Shown here in pieces: positions 51,860 through 63,890 of a stretch of DNA of 64,000 nt; the stretch's first letter is position 1, and every line of letters starts with the position of its first letter. Made by a program: the position numbers and the translations under genes. Where the stretch lies: NCBI RefSeq assembly GCF_020520425.1, contig NC_079490.1, positions 2,542,001 through 2,606,000 of the forward strand, read 5' to 3'. Source of the stretch: Spinacia oleracea. Its lineage: Eukaryota > Streptophyta > Magnoliopsida > Caryophyllales > Amaranthaceae. Under the pieces are notes generated by a model, which was not told where the DNA came from, searched no databases, and saw only the letters and a list, made by a program, of their open reading frames with translations.

Positions 51860-52219
51860 GACTGACGGTTAGACTTGCATAGTGGTACAGTTTTTCTTTC
51901 AACAATTAACCCAAAAATCTTAAAATTGGTAAGGAGGCCCATGGGCTGTGCAGGACCTTACTTATGGAGGAGAGGGATTAGCTTGGAATGACAGGATGTT
52001 TTCTTGGCCCGTTCAAAGCATAACTTGTTGGACACGAGTCACACAGGCCTGGAATGTGGGCCCACTCAGTCTGACACGTGTCCAACTCTAATTCTTAGCA
52101 ACTATAACAATGGCGGTTAAGTGATACACTATCTCTATATTTCCAAACAAGTTACGATTAAATTTAAATGGTTGAATGTAAGTTTAAGTATCAATTAGTC
52201 TCGGTTTATAAAGCATAAA

Positions 52220-52497
52220 CAATGAGATCTTAGTAGAGTGGTTAAAATTGAGAGTCTATGTACAATATTTCTTAGGTTCAAGTCCCCCCGTTTCTCATTT
52301 GTTATATGTAATTGTCCTTTGTTTTTTGGTGTTAGCACCTGGTTCACCTTTAGGGCTAATCCGGATTTGGGCAAGTTTTAGGTGGTTAGGTTTCATTCCC
52401 CTTCCAATTGTTGTTGCGGAGGATCGAACACGGATTCTCCCTACCAAGTTCAGCCCCAGGCCCCCAATCACCACTGATAATAATTAAAAAAAAAATG
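52220..52497 (+). mobile_element. tRNA-derived SINE
   Basis: Head with A-box-like TTAGTAGAGTGGTTAA (52230-52245) and B-box-like GGTTCAAGTCC (52275-52285). A body of about 200 bp follows (TTTAGGGCTAATCCGGATTT, GGTGGTTAGGTTTC), ending in an A-rich tail (TAATTAAAAAAAAAA, about 52483-52497). The 79-aa ORF inside is incidental. Confidence 0.6.
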
Positions 52498-53259
52498 TAT
52501 ATTTGCTATATAGTGACTTTTTAATATATAAAAGTGAAAATGTTTTATTTTAGAGGAATAAAAGGGAAAATGTTAATGTTTACTTTATTTCCAAAAGCAA
52601 TTTTACAAAATTTATGATCAAAATTAGTAGGATTTTACTACTAGAATCAAATTGTACAATAACTTTTATGATCAAGAAAAACTTTTCTAAAAAAAGCCAA
52701 AAGCATATTTTGTTTGTTCGGGTACAAAACCAAAAGTATAATTTGACTGGTCATCTTTTGACCATTTTTTTATTTTAAACTCATATTAAGTTCTAGAATT
52801 CCTATACATAATTGCTTTCAACACTTCATAATAATTTCTAACAATATTTTAATGAATATTTTATCATTTTGTGATGTCATATGCATAATGCATGAGTCGT
52901 ATGACCAAAGGAAACGTGCTCCCAATAGAAAAGAGAGCCCTTAGTTAAGGTAGTTTGGTTAAGTGGTAGGACTCCGATCTTGTGATTAAGAGTTAATCTT
53001 GTGATTTACTGATTTAAGACTCAATTATTGAAGATGTTTTAGCAATTAGTCCTAAGCTAGATTATGTTGTTTGGTCTTATATCAAAAGGGGTTTGTAATT
53101 TTGTTGCTCGTCAGCTTGCTAGAGTAGTGTTGTTCAGTGTTGAGTATGTTTGGAAAAATCATTATCATAAACATGCATTCTCGCATAATTTTCCCTTTGG
53201 TTAATCACTAGTTAAAGTACTACTCCTTCTCCTCGGGAAGGACAAAAAATTAAAAAAAA

Positions 53260-53770
53260 ATCTTGTGATAGAGAGCCTATAATTAAGTTCAAATCATAGC
53301 ACAAGGTCTTTCGGAATGTGTATTCCCCTTATCCTGCCTCAGTCACCCTCCTAAAAGCTTAAGTTATTTAGCTGGATCGGATTGATCTATAAAGGGTTTT
53401 GGTCTAGTAAAACCCTTCCCCCTTGTACTGTTCGATTTTTCAAAGTTTCCAATCGAATTAAAAAAAAAATCCAATCAAATCCGAATTGCACGCCTATCCA
53501 TGAGAAAATAGAATACTTAACCAATGTGGTTTGGTCTAGTAGTATGACTTTTAATTTAGTTATCTTGTGATTTAGGTCATAAGTTCGAATTATGACACTA
53601 GGGTCTTTTGGAATGTAGATTCCTCCCATCCCCCTTTTAAAAGCTCGGCCTATTTAGCTTGTATCAGATTGATCCCCAAAGGATTATGCTCAAGTAGTAA
53701 TCCATTTAAGCCAATAAATGGTGTAGACGAGATTCGATCTCGGATACCAATACCTCTCACCAGAAGTTGT
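53260..53770 (+). repeat. Two SINE-like copies in tandem
   Basis: Both carry (A)AGTTC(A/G)AAT, GGTCTTT(C/T)GGAATGT, CC(C)ATCC/CCTTATCC, AAAAGCT, ATTTAGCT and CAGATTGAT or GGATTGAT in order (about 53285-53400 and 53575-53690). The second has a tRNA-like head (TTTGGTCTAGTAGTATGAC, 53530-53548). A reversed B-box-like GAGATTCGATCTCGG at 53729-53743 marks another fragment. Confidence 0.5.
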
Positions 53771-54469
53771 TTTTACTTAATCACTAGTATTGTTGTAAGA
53801 CTTTATTGATATTATTATGTCGCTTGCTTTTAAGCTTTCTATACTCAACAAAGTCTCCCGAACAAATACACTCGCATCGTCGGCCCCACTTGTGAATGTT
53901 GTCCACACTCAAGTGCTCGATCGGCGCTCCGTCGATCACACTCTTGTTGTCAATAAACAAGAGCTCTCCTTCCATAAACCTTTGCTCGCTCGTGCTTCAC
54001 GAGCCCTTTGAATTCGTTCCACACAAGGCTTGCGCCCTTACCGTCCAACAGGTAAGAGCGTGCCACACGATCCGCTACCCATAACATTCAGACCGTAACA
54101 GTTTAAATGATATAAACGAAATTCGATCTCAGATTCTGATATTACCCTTGGCATTAAGTAACTTTGGGATTACTCTCCTTTTATTTTTCCTTGTTGGTTT
54201 GAAATTCCTAGTAGCTGGAGGATTAGATTGGCTGTCATTTCTCATGATGACTGACCCCAAAAGAAAGAGGTTTGATTTAATTTGATACTTCCTACTTAGC
54301 TGGATCTCTTCTGTAAAAATTGGACTTTCATGGAACTAAGGGTTACCCACCCTTACCCACATGGTTTTCGTGGGTATGGCCTTGGCCCCTCATTTCACTG
54401 CAAATATAATGTGTCTTATGCTCATCCACAATTCAACCAAATTTTTAGGGTACAAAGAAAACATATGAC

Positions 54470-55215
54470 ATGAATGGCCAACTACCATTGAGTTTTTAAA
54501 AGATCTAACACATACATGTGTACTTGTTTACGCGGTACGAACTTTGAACTAGTAGTAGACTAGAGGTGATCAAAATTCGGGCCGGGCTGAGCTTTAAAAC
54601 AAAAACTGATGTCCAAATCCATAAATTTGATACGGACTTTTCGGGTCGGGATGGGTTTTTTCTGGGGGTTTCAGGTTGGGTTCGGGCTTTGGTCTAAACA
54701 TGCGTATTTGAGGTTGCTCAACCTCGTACTTTTACGAGTCGAGCCAGCGGGTCGGATAATAGATGATCAGGTTTATAGTTGACGTGTATTGGAACCGGGG
54801 CGGGAATTTTCTATATACAATTGGTTGTACAGGTATAAGTAAATTAAATGAATAGAAATAGTTTTGGGATTATTGGTTATACGATGTAGATGAAACAAGG
54901 TACTTGTAGTTGAAGACGACCATGAAAAAAGAATGGTACAACACATGCACGGAAAAACACTGTTAAACACTAGTTGAGTCTTAACACAATGTGCACTTAG
55001 CCACTTGTTAATGTGGTATGAACTTAGAACTAGGTATAAGACGTGTAGTGGAGCATTACAACAGTTTTCTATGTACAACTAGTTGAGTTTTTGAAAGAAC
55101 ATGTGTACTTGTTTAAGCGATACGAAATTATAACTTGTAGTAGATGTGTGGTGGAAATTAAAGATAATTTTCTATGTACAACCGGTTGTACGGTACTGGT
55201 GTGAGTAAATTAAAT
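54470..55215. repeat. Degenerate tandem repeat interrupted by a MITE
   Basis: Units share ACATGTGTACTTGTTTA-, CGAACT(T)...AACTAG-, GACGTGTAGTGGA- and TTTTCTATGTACAAC(T/C)(A/G)GTTG-type blocks at about 54505, 54985 and 55095. The first unit is split by the hAT MITE at 54561-54775. Confidence 0.6.
54561..54775. mobile_element. hAT-type MITE
   Basis: TAGAGGTGATCAAAATTCGG at the left; the right end reversed begins TAAACCTGATCA. Flanks TAGTAGAC (54553-54560) and TAGTTGAC (54776-54783) match at 7 of 8, giving an 8-bp duplication. Interior GGGTCGGGATGGG repeats. Confidence 0.75.
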
Positions 55216-56476
55216 GAAAAAAGTCTCAGTTTTAACTCGTTTAATGTAGCAAATGAGTCTTTTGAATAGGGCTAACACGTTTGTCAGCTCTGTATGGTGT
55301 CTTACGGTGTTAAACACGTTTGTGAAAATCATTGTTTTAGAGATATATCCTCATATGTGCTCGTACACAAGTTGTCTCTTGATTAATTAAAGCACTACTC
55401 TTTCTCTTAATTTCGAATCAAAGCATGAGAGTGTTTCGAAATGGGATTCCCAAATTTGTTCTAATGTTTTTCAAGATGGTAAGACTTTTACCTTTCCAAC
55501 TATCAACTGAATGAGAGGGGTTACACATGACAATATACGCTAAGTGTTTTTTCTAATAATATTATTATAGGGATATGGTAAGTCTTAACCAAGATTACAA
55601 GTTACATAGTGGTAGTGTTAGTTGGTGGAATGGTTTAAGTAGTGGAACTAAACATAACCACTCCAAAAGTTTAGTACAAAACCACCCAATAAGATATGAC
55701 AAAAGAGAAAAATCCATGTGTTGTACTAATAGAATCTTGTAAGCAAACCTAATTAGTGATTAAATGTCATTATAATTAGCTACTAATGCTACTAATACCA
55801 ACAAAAGCACTTCTACTAATTATGTTGCTAAACTAGTCGGTGGCCTAATCAGACAAAAGTAATCCCCCTAATTAATCTAAAAAGTCTATGCAAAACAATT
55901 GGACTTTTATGCTTCAAAAATCAAAGTTCAAAGTCGTAGTAAATGCTTTTGTCTCATTTGTACAAAACTTTTAGTACGGTACATGATAATTCAATGCATC
56001 ATCTACAACTTCAACTTCATCTCTTGATGTATTGAAAGAGTTTTGAAAATCATAATGGGTCCGAACGATGCACTGGATCATTAATTGTATTACCGTTTAT
56101 TTACAAATTTAATGAAAAAATGACATGTGATAAGATATACGAGTAGTTCAAATCTATGTTGTTGAAATTTAGAGGTCATAAGTTTGAATACATGGCAATA
56201 CGACGTGTGATAGACTGGATCATTTAGTTATATTTTCATGTATTTCGTTTTGAATTATAAAGAATGACGTGTGATGTACGATATGCCGAGTAGTTCAAAA
56301 TCTCTGTTGTTGAAACTAGAGATCAGAAGTTTGAATCTCATATGAATATTATGAAATGAGATTGATTGAATGATTCACGTGAAACATGAACTTGCTTAGA
56401 AACTTTTTTTTAACAGATTAATATAGAAACTAGTTATTGTTTCAAATAGTATAATTTTATATTATAAAAATAACTA
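55216..56476. other. Intergenic; one degenerate duplication
   Basis: No gene. At about 56120-56370 two copies of roughly 150 bp share GA(C)(A/G)TGTGAT, CGAGTAGTTCAAA, TGTTGTTGAAA, AGA(G/T)(A)TCA(T/G)AAGTTTGAAT. Otherwise nothing recognised. Confidence 0.5.
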
Positions 56477-56735
56477 CTCCCTATGTCCTTTAATACTCGC
56501 ACCGTTTTGACTTTTTGCACTATTCACATAATTCACTTTGACCCTATTTTGTTTCTAGTATATAAAAACAAATGTTAGTATATAATATATTGTTGACTTC
56601 ATTTTAATATATATTTTCAAATATTAATATTCTTATAAATTTTTATAGTATGTAGTTAAAGATATTGGTGGATAAAGTTGTGCATTGGTAAACGTATTCA
56701 ATCAAAGCGGTGCGATTATTAAGGGACAAATGGAG
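56477..56735. mobile_element. Stowaway MITE
   Basis: CTCCCTATGTCCTTTAATAC at the left, ATTAAGGGACAAATGGAG at the right, TA flanks, and inner GCACCG / CGGTGCG pairing; 259 bp. Confidence 0.85.
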
Positions 56736-57389
56736 TATTTTACTAGACCTCGAGATTACTTTATGAGTAGGTCTTTTATGAGTCTTTCGTATACATAAGA
56801 CCTTAGACCGCTAATGTTAATTATCATATATCGATATAATATAATTGATAATAACACATTGTAACTATATAATTAGTCAAAGTATGATTACTAGTTTTTT
56901 TTAATTATTTCAAACGGGTAATAGTTACTCGTACAATTTATCAAATAACAACAAATTGCACACAATTTTTTTTTTCTCCTAAAAATAAAATAAAAATCAT
57001 GGTAGGTTATTTTGATATTTTCCATATCACACGTATTGAGTAACTCGGTCAAATTTCTTCACTATTTTGATTATTATTATTTTTTGTTCCCTTTCCTTTA
57101 TTAAGTTTCATGTTTTCATTGAGGACAAATTGAAAAAGACAAAAAAGTTGAATTGTACAAAAATTAGCTAAAGTTCCTTTTCAGTGACCTCCAGCTGCTT
57201 GGTTGTTCATTTAACCAAACCTTAGTATTAAATTGGTTGCTTGTAATATCAAGTTTGTGAAGTTTAATGGAAATTCCTTTCTTAAATTACTTTAATCTTG
57301 ATCTATACATTGAAGTATGGCTCTAAGTATATACTATATACTCGTACTTGTACGGATAAGTGCGGCGTTCTTTTCGCCGGATGAAACAT
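56736..57389. other. Intergenic, no gene seen
   Basis: Very AT-rich, no ORF of note. Confidence 0.5.
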
Positions 57390-58115
57390 GACCTTAACCT
57401 AAACTGATTAAATCTAATTGACCTGATAAGATTGGACAAATCTGATTGAATTTTTTTGGACCTGATCAAACTTGATTAGTTGTAAAAGAGTAAGCTTGAG
57501 AGAGTCAACTTAATGACCTGATTGAAGCTTATTAACCCGATAAGACTAAAATGCAACTTATTTGAAGTTATTAGACCTGAAACTTGTTCTTTTTTTAAAG
57601 GCCAAGATAACCACCCTAAATCACATTCCGTACTCCACAAGTCGATCAAACCTTAATGTGTTTGAACTGCTTGACCTGATCAAATCTAGTTTGAATTTCT
57701 TTGGACCTGATCAGACCTTATTGCAAAAGAGTTAACTTTAAGCTTATTAACCTGATAGGGACCCAATTACAACTTATCTGGACTTATTAAACACGGAGCT
57801 TGTTCATTTAAAGGTGAAGATAACACAACATAGATCATATTTCGGACTCCACCAGTCAAACTTTAATATATTTGAACTAATTGACCTGATAAGGTCTGAT
57901 TAAACATGATTGAAACTTTTTGGACTTGATTGCAAAAGAGTAGATTTAAGAGAGCCAAGTTATATAACCTGATTGAAGCTTGTTAACCTAATATGACCTA
58001 ATTGTATCGTACCTTATCTGAACTTATTAGCCTCATAACTTGTTTTTTTAAGGTGCAGATAACACACCTTAAATCATATTCCGTACTCCACAAGTCAAGT
58101 GAATCAACGAACAAT
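57390..58115. repeat. Degenerate tandem array, unit about 215-240 bp, about three copies
   Basis: Repeated order: AACCTGAT(T/A)(T/G)GAAGC, GACCTAATTG-like, ACTTAT(C/T)TG(A/G)A, ACTTGTT(C/T)(T/A)TTT(T)AA(A)GG, AAGATAAC, CATATTCCG(T)ACTCCAC(A/C)AGTC, TTTGAACT, TTGACCTGAT(A/C)A. Copies of the CCGTACTCCACAAGTC block lie near 57630, 57845 and 58080. Confidence 0.75.
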
Positions 58116-60500
58116 CAAATCAAATGCTCTCTTTTTTAGGCTTCGTTTTATTCAAACTTATTTTATTCGGATTTATTTAAACTTATTTGTTTGAAATAAG
58201 TCAAAATGAGTAAAACATAGCAAAACCTTAATATCCCATAGACTCGAAAAAGACATAATGACAAACAATTAATCTATGAAAGAAAAAAGATACCATTAAT
58301 TACCTTAAAAGGAAATTAGAATTAGTAGTAATTTTCTTGAAGAAAAGTAGTACAAAGTACTAGTCCATATTTGTACCCTACTAAAAGATGAAATAGCATC
58401 CAAAAATACAAGTAGTTGGAGTATAAATGACGACAAATAAAATTGAAAAAGGAGAGTACAAAAATTAAAGATAAATGTGGTATCTACTTTTGGAAGTATC
58501 CTTAACCACCTTGTCCCGTTTGTCTTTAATTGGGAGAATGGGATAAATACCCATTTGTATGTGTCTTTTGTGTGTTTGCCTTTCAAACAAAATGACTTTT
58601 GGAACCACTTTTAATTTTTAAATTTTAAATTTAATTTTTTTTAGTACGAATGAGCAACGAGGATAATACAGTACTCTGTATCATATACGAGACAAAGTTT
58701 TGAACTTTATAACATATCGGATGCATGACTTGGAGGTCACAAGAGCAAACCTCAATTACATGTTTGAGAATGATTCAAGTGTAGACCTGGCCTGGGTAAC
58801 TGAATTAGTTAATCTGAAATAGTTGATGATTCAGTAGGATCTTTCTTCTTACGGAGTACCTTCTAAAAGAAACTTATTGTATGCATGCACTCAATCGGCC
58901 AATTAACACTAGATCAATAAATCATTAGCTTAATTTTTTTATTTTTTACTCTGTATTATTATCAATTAGTCTTTCATCGGCAATATTAAGTGCCTAATAC
59001 GAAATACTCTGTAATATGTAAGGTGTGTTGAAAATGAGTGATATAACATGTGGTATGACAGTTAAATAATCGGTAAGTGTCAGAGCTTTTATATCAATTT
59101 GTATTTAATTTTTAACTTTTAATTTTAATTTTATTTTTAATTTTATTTTTAATTTGTGAGGTTCCATGTAAATTCCTCCAAACACTAAACCCCACTAGGA
59201 GACAAAAACTGCACCAAATTTAGAGAGAGGAGAGAGAAAGTGAGTGTGTTTTGTTTGTCTTTGTTAAGGCATGTTTGGAGCCAAGTGTTGAATGGGAATA
59301 AATTGGGGGAGGCTTTTCCTTTGGCTTTTTTCAATGATTCCTAAATTCACTTCAGGTCAAGACGAAACCATCCATTGAAATAAAAGTTGAGTTTTTCTTT
59401 ATTAATTATTATGGAAGAAAAAGACATAAAATCTTTTCCCATTAGACAAAACAATATACGAACTATGAGTATATAGTCACTTTGAATTTATCATCAATCA
59501 CATAATAATAATAATAATAATAAAATACGAAGTACTATTTGTTAAAAATTTCTTTTAAGGTTACCAATCTTTTAATTTAGCGTAACGAAAGACTCTACTG
59601 AATCAACACCTATCACGTGTTAGTCATTCAATCTAGTCACGTCTACGCTTGAGAGTCGAGCCACTTCTAAACATTTCGCACTTGATAGAACTCGATCCTG
59701 TAACCTTCAAGTCACGAATAAAGCTCTTACTACATACAACAAATTATGTTGTACGAGTATTCCATAACTCGAATACAAGACCGATTATGATGAAATAGCT
59801 TGGTTACCTACTAGTCTAATAATTTGTTGACTCACCTGTATGAATTTTAAATTTATCATTAGAAATATACTGTGTAAATTCACAAAGCCGCTTCTTTTTA
59901 TATGGAAAATTTTACCTTACCAAAAACTATACTACCCCTGGAGAAGTTAAACAAATATTTAGGGCCTGTTTGTTTCAACTTATTTCAGTACAACTTAATT
60001 AGATAAATTCAACAAAAATGAGCTTCTTTTTGTCAGACAATTTCACACATTAAATACGTTCAGATAATTCATATACTATCAGAAAAAATAAGTTCAGATA
60101 AATTCATATAAGTTAACCTTAAATCAAAATCAGTTGGACTAATACATTTCTTAAATTGATTTTGTAGTCCACAAAAAATCGAAAAAAATGATTCAAAATG
60201 CATGGTGAAATCACACGTCAATTGTAATATTTAATAAGGAGTACTATTTAGGGATATACTTCCTATATACTTAATTTTTCCTTTACAAGAAAAAATGACA
60301 TATTCAAACAAATGAAAAAATTAACAAATACTCCAAACTATTTATTTTTTTTAAAAAAAAAAGATAAACAAAAAAACAAGAAAGGGGGCTCTCCTTCTCA
60401 TAAATTCCATATTCCTCTGTTTTTCATTTTTTATAGAAAAAAAAAAGAGTAGAAACAAAGAAACAAAAACAAATGAGTTGACGACAAAAACTACTACCAC
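58116..60500. other. Intergenic, upstream of SCL3
   Basis: No gene. Contains an (AAT)n microsatellite (about 59498-59523), a Tourist-like left end GGGCCTGTTTGTTTCAACTT at 59963 without a clear right end, and AT-rich DNA. Distal SCL3 regulatory DNA may lie here. Confidence 0.45.
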
Positions 60501-61124
60501 GCATTGTCTACTAACGCAACCCCCCATTTCTTCTTCTTCTTGTTGTGGAGTTCTTCAATTCCCCTCTCTCTTTCCTCAATCCTTTCTCAACTAAAAAATC
60601 CAAAAAAAAAAACCCCCAATTTTGTTTGGAGAGGATTATAGAGAGAAATTCGAGCAATTCAATCAAAAAATTGAGAATCTTTTTGAGGGGTTTTGATGGG
60701 TTTTGATTGAATTGCAAATCCCAGAAAGATTTTTGTTTGTTTCAATCAAATTTCACATCTTGTTCAACCCTTTTCATGGTGGTAGTTTCCTCTGTTTTCT
60801 TTTCTTGGTTTATCTGATCTATCTTGTTTCAGAAGTTTCTGTTGTTCTTTCTTGCTTTTATTTAGTTCATACTCCAAATTCTGACCAAAACCCTGCTCAA
60901 TTTCACCTGTTAAATCCCTTTTTATACATTTAAGTTAGTTAATTGCTGGTTTTATTGATTTGGGTTTTTATTGGTTTTGATAGTTTGAGCTAATCCTAAC
61001 TTTCTGGGGTTGTTTGATTGAATTAGGTTATTGTAATAAATCCCTAATTTGTTGGGGTTTGTTGGATTGAATTAGGATAAGTTTTGTGCTTTTTTTGTTT
61101 TTTTGGGGGTGAAATTGTTGTTGA
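60501..61124 (+). promoter_or_regulatory. SCL3 5' leader region
   Basis: CT-rich stretch (TTCTTCTTCTTG, CCCCTCTCTCTTTCC) at 60530-60575, then T-rich sequence before the ATG at 61125. A leader intron is possible (acceptor-like TTGAATTAG| at 61018-61026 and again at 61067-61075) but I cannot place the donor with confidence. Confidence 0.4.
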
Positions 61125-62513
61125 ATGGGACCAATGCTTCAAGATGATGGATCATCAGTAACTTCATCATCACCCCTTGAGTTTTTCTCTAGAATGTCAC
61201 CAAACATAGGTTCTTCAAATCCATGGCTTAGAGAACTGAAACCTGAAGAAAGGGGTCTCTATTTAATCCATTTATTACTAGCTTGTGCAAACCATGTCTC
61301 AAATGGTAGCTTAGATAATGCTAACTTAGCCCTTGAACAAATCTCTCATTTAGCCTCACCTGATGGTGATACAATGCAGAGAATTGCTTCTTATTTTGCT
61401 GAATCCCTTTCTGAAAGAGTCCTAAAATCATGGCCTGGTATATATAGATCCCTTAATTTCACCAAAATGCCTGTTATTTCAGAGGAAATTCTTGCTAGAA
61501 AACTCTATTTTGAGCTTTTTCCATTCCTTAAATTAGCTTATGTGGTAACAAATCAGTCAATTTTAGAAGCTATGGATGGTGAAAAGATGGTTCATATAAT
61601 TGATCTGAATGCATCTGAACCTGCACAATGGATTGCCCTTATTCAGGCTTTAAGTGTACGGCCTGAAGGACCGCCTCATTTGAGGATTACTGGTGTTCAT
61701 CAACAGAAAGAGGTGTTAGATCAATTAGCTCATAGGTTAACTGATGAAGCTGAAAAGTTGGATTTGCCATTTCAGTTTAATCCTGTAGTTTGTAGTAAGT
61801 TAGAGAATCTTGATGTCGAAAAGCTTCGTGTTAAAACCGGGGAAGCGTTAGCTATTAGCTCGGTTCTTCAACTTCATACCCTTTTAGCCTCCTCTGATGA
61901 TGAAACAACCATGAAGAAAGCTTCATCTTTAGGGTTGTTTGTTAATCATGTAAATGGGGGAAATAATGCTAATGCTAATAGGCGGCGTAGTAGCCCGAGT
62001 AATGATTCATCATCATCATCACCAACCTCGATCAATGCTTCAGCAAAGATGGATGGATTTCTTGCTTCTTTGTGGGGTTTATCCCCGAAAATCATGGTGA
62101 TAACCGAGCAAGACTCGAACCATAATGGGTCGGGTCTAATGGAGAGATTGTCCGAGGCATTGTACTACTATGCTGCATTGTTTGATTGCTTAGAGAGTTC
62201 TTTACCTAGGGTATCAATCGAGAGAAGGAAAGTAGAGAAGATGCTTCTAGGTGAAGAGATCAAGAATATTATCGCGTGTGAAGGAGGAGAAAGAAGGGAA
62301 AGACACGAGAAGCTCGAGAAATGGATCCAAAGGCTCGATATGGGTGGGTTTGGGTGCGTTCCGTTTAGCTATATGGGTATGTTGCAGGCACGGCGTTTGT
62401 TGCAAGGGTGTAGTTGTGATGGTTATAGGATTAAGGAAGAGAATGGTTGTGTTGTTATCTGTTGGCAAGATCGTCCCCTATTTTCGGTATCAGCATGGAG
62501 ATGTAGGAGATGA
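61125..62513 (+). CDS. SCL3: GRAS transcriptional regulator SCARECROW-LIKE 3 (SCL3)
   Basis: Nuclear GRAS-family co-regulator. In Arabidopsis SCL3 promotes gibberellin responses by opposing DELLA proteins and acts with SHR/SCR in the root endodermis. Single exon, 462 aa. Seen: short N-terminus without a DELLA motif (1-35); leucine heptad I from LYLIHLLLACANHVSNGSL (45-63) to about 100; VHIID core as MVHIIDLN (155-162); RPEGPPHLRITGVH; leucine heptad II (EVLDQLAHRLTDEAEKLDLPF); PFYRE-like LRVKTGEALAISSVLQLH; a Ser/Asn-rich insertion (about 280-307); and the SAW end with GCVPFSYMGMLQARRLLQG and VSAWRCRR. The first ATG is chosen because MGPMLQDDG aligns with the MVAMFQEDN start of Arabidopsis SCL3. 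No damage seen. Confidence 0.97.
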   Translation: MGPMLQDDGSSVTSSSPLEFFSRMSPNIGSSNPWLRELKPEERGLYLIHLLLACANHVSNGSLDNANLALEQISHLASPDGDTMQRIASYFAESLSERVLKSWPGIYRSLNFTKMPVISEEILARKLYFELFPFLKLAYVVTNQSILEAMDGEKMVHIIDLNASEPAQWIALIQALSVRPEGPPHLRITGVHQQKEVLDQLAHRLTDEAEKLDLPFQFNPVVCSKLENLDVEKLRVKTGEALAISSVLQLHTLLASSDDETTMKKASSLGLFVNHVNGGNNANANRRRSSPSNDSSSSSPTSINASAKMDGFLASLWGLSPKIMVITEQDSNHNGSGLMERLSEALYYYAALFDCLESSLPRVSIERRKVEKMLLGEEIKNIIACEGGERRERHEKLEKWIQRLDMGGFGCVPFSYMGMLQARRLLQGCSCDGYRIKEENGCVVICWQDRPLFSVSAWRCRR

Positions 62514-62811
62514 AAAGTTGATACAGATTTGATATAAATGTGTTTTTTTTCTGGGTTTAGTTTGTTTTTTTCAATGTTTGTATGAAATAGTTTTTTTCTT
62601 TTGTTTTAGTAGCAGAATGTATACCAGTATATCATATGAGGAAGCAACCTCTTTTTAATGGTATCTTCGTTTTATCTTCATTTTTCTGAGTGTTTATACT
62701 TGTATTGATCTGTATCAGTTTGAGTAAGTTACTCCTGTTAACAATTTCTATGGTTTTTCCATATGTTTTACTGATCTAACACCAATTTTCGTAGCGAAAA
62801 AGATCAACATT
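62514..62811. other. SCL3 3' UTR and flank
   Basis: T-rich sequence after the stop. No perfect AATAAA was noted. Confidence 0.4.
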
Positions 62812-63105
62812 ATGATTTTCTGAATCTGTAAACTTAACATCAGGAAACTAACAGCATTCTGAATCTGCAAACTTAACTGAAACTAACAACATTCTGAATC
62901 TGCAAACTTAACTGAAACAAACAGCATTCTGAATCTGCAAACTTAAACTGAAACTAACAGCATTCTGAATCTGCAAACAGAACAGCATTCTGAATCTGCA
63001 AATTTAACTGAAACTAACAAGCATTCTGAATCTGCAAACTTAAAATTAGGAAACTAACAGCATTCTGCATCTGCAAACTTAGCATCAGGAAACTAACAGT
63101 AAACC
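62812..63105. repeat. Minisatellite, unit about 36-38 bp, about eight copies
   Basis: Head-to-tail copies of GCATTCTGAATCTGCAAAC followed by TTAACTGAAACTAACA or TTA(G/A)CATCAGGAAACTAACA. Two variants alternate; the ATCAGG variant sits at both ends. It starts 300 bp after the SCL3 stop. Confidence 0.9.
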
Positions 63106-63264
63106 GCGCATATGTAGTTTATTAGACCTGAAAACGGTTGAAATGACGTGTTAATGGTGGTTTGATCGCGAATTAAATGATAATATCGCGTTTATCTGGA
63201 TAATTAGCTATACTCTCTTCCCTGTACAGGTTTCTGTTCTGATGGTTAAGACAATGCAAACATG

Positions 63265-63890
63265 GATTTCCTGCAGTTTCAACAGTTTAGGTGTGCATCA
63301 GTAGAACATAAGTTACATAACTCAGGTCTGCTGAAGTTCTGAGCTTTGGGCATATGTGGTTAATTGGTTAAAATCATGGGGATGGTACGACTACTGGTAG
63401 ACAACTAGACGGTCGCCATGAGTCCATGACCTGAGATAGAAGCTCTGTTCTCTTCACCTTATCCTTAATTCCTTATTGCTTATTAGATTAGACCAGATTA
63501 CCAGAAGAATTAGACCAGATAAGACCATATCAGAACAAAGCAAAAAACCTCACATAAAACAATAAGACCAGATCAGACTAGACCAGATAATAGATAAATC
63601 AGATCAGGTGAAGGGAACAAGGCTAGAATCTCGTCTATAATTAGTTATACTTCTTGTACAGCTTTATGTTCTGAATCTTCTGTGCTTAAACAATAAGACA
63701 TGCATCTTGCAGTTAAGGTGTGAAGCAGTACAACATAAAGTTGCATAACCTAGGTCTGCTGAAGTTCTCAACTTCTAGCATGTGTGGATGTCAACTGTCT
63801 TCGTTGGTTAAAGTAATGGGGGGATGATACAGCTCATAGTCGAATACTCATGAGTTTATGACATGAGTTCGAATCTCTACACGGGTTTCT
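63265..63890. repeat. Direct duplication flanking a MITE
   Basis: Copy 1 (about 63270-63430) and copy 2 (about 63705-63880) share CTGCAGTT/CTTGCAGTT, TAGGTGTG or AAGGTGTG, AGTA(G/C)AACATAA, AGGTCTGCTGAAGTTCT, GCATATGTGG or GCATGTGTGG, and GTTGGTTAAA. The second copy carries a tRNA B-box-like GAGTTCGAATCTC. Confidence 0.65.
63425..63635. mobile_element. MITE of the AGCTCTGTTCTCTTCACC family
   Basis: Left AGCTCTGTTCTCTTCACCTT, right AGGTGAAGGGAACAAGGCT, inverted; body of AGACCAGAT(T/A) repeats. Same family as the elements in AGT1 intron 3 (4920-5527). Confidence 0.65.

Noticed and set aside
52220-52290. tRNA gene
   Set aside because: A- and B-box-like words are present but no acceptor stem or cloverleaf forms, and a long body with an A-rich tail follows; better read as a SINE.
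53815-54090. GC-richer segment with small ORFs, possibly retrotransposon LTR
   Set aside because: No LTR pair, primer-binding site or reverse-transcriptase motif could be found in the window.
62812-63105. CRISPR-like regular repeats
   Set aside because: Units are contiguous without unique spacers, in a plant nuclear genome; this is a minisatellite.
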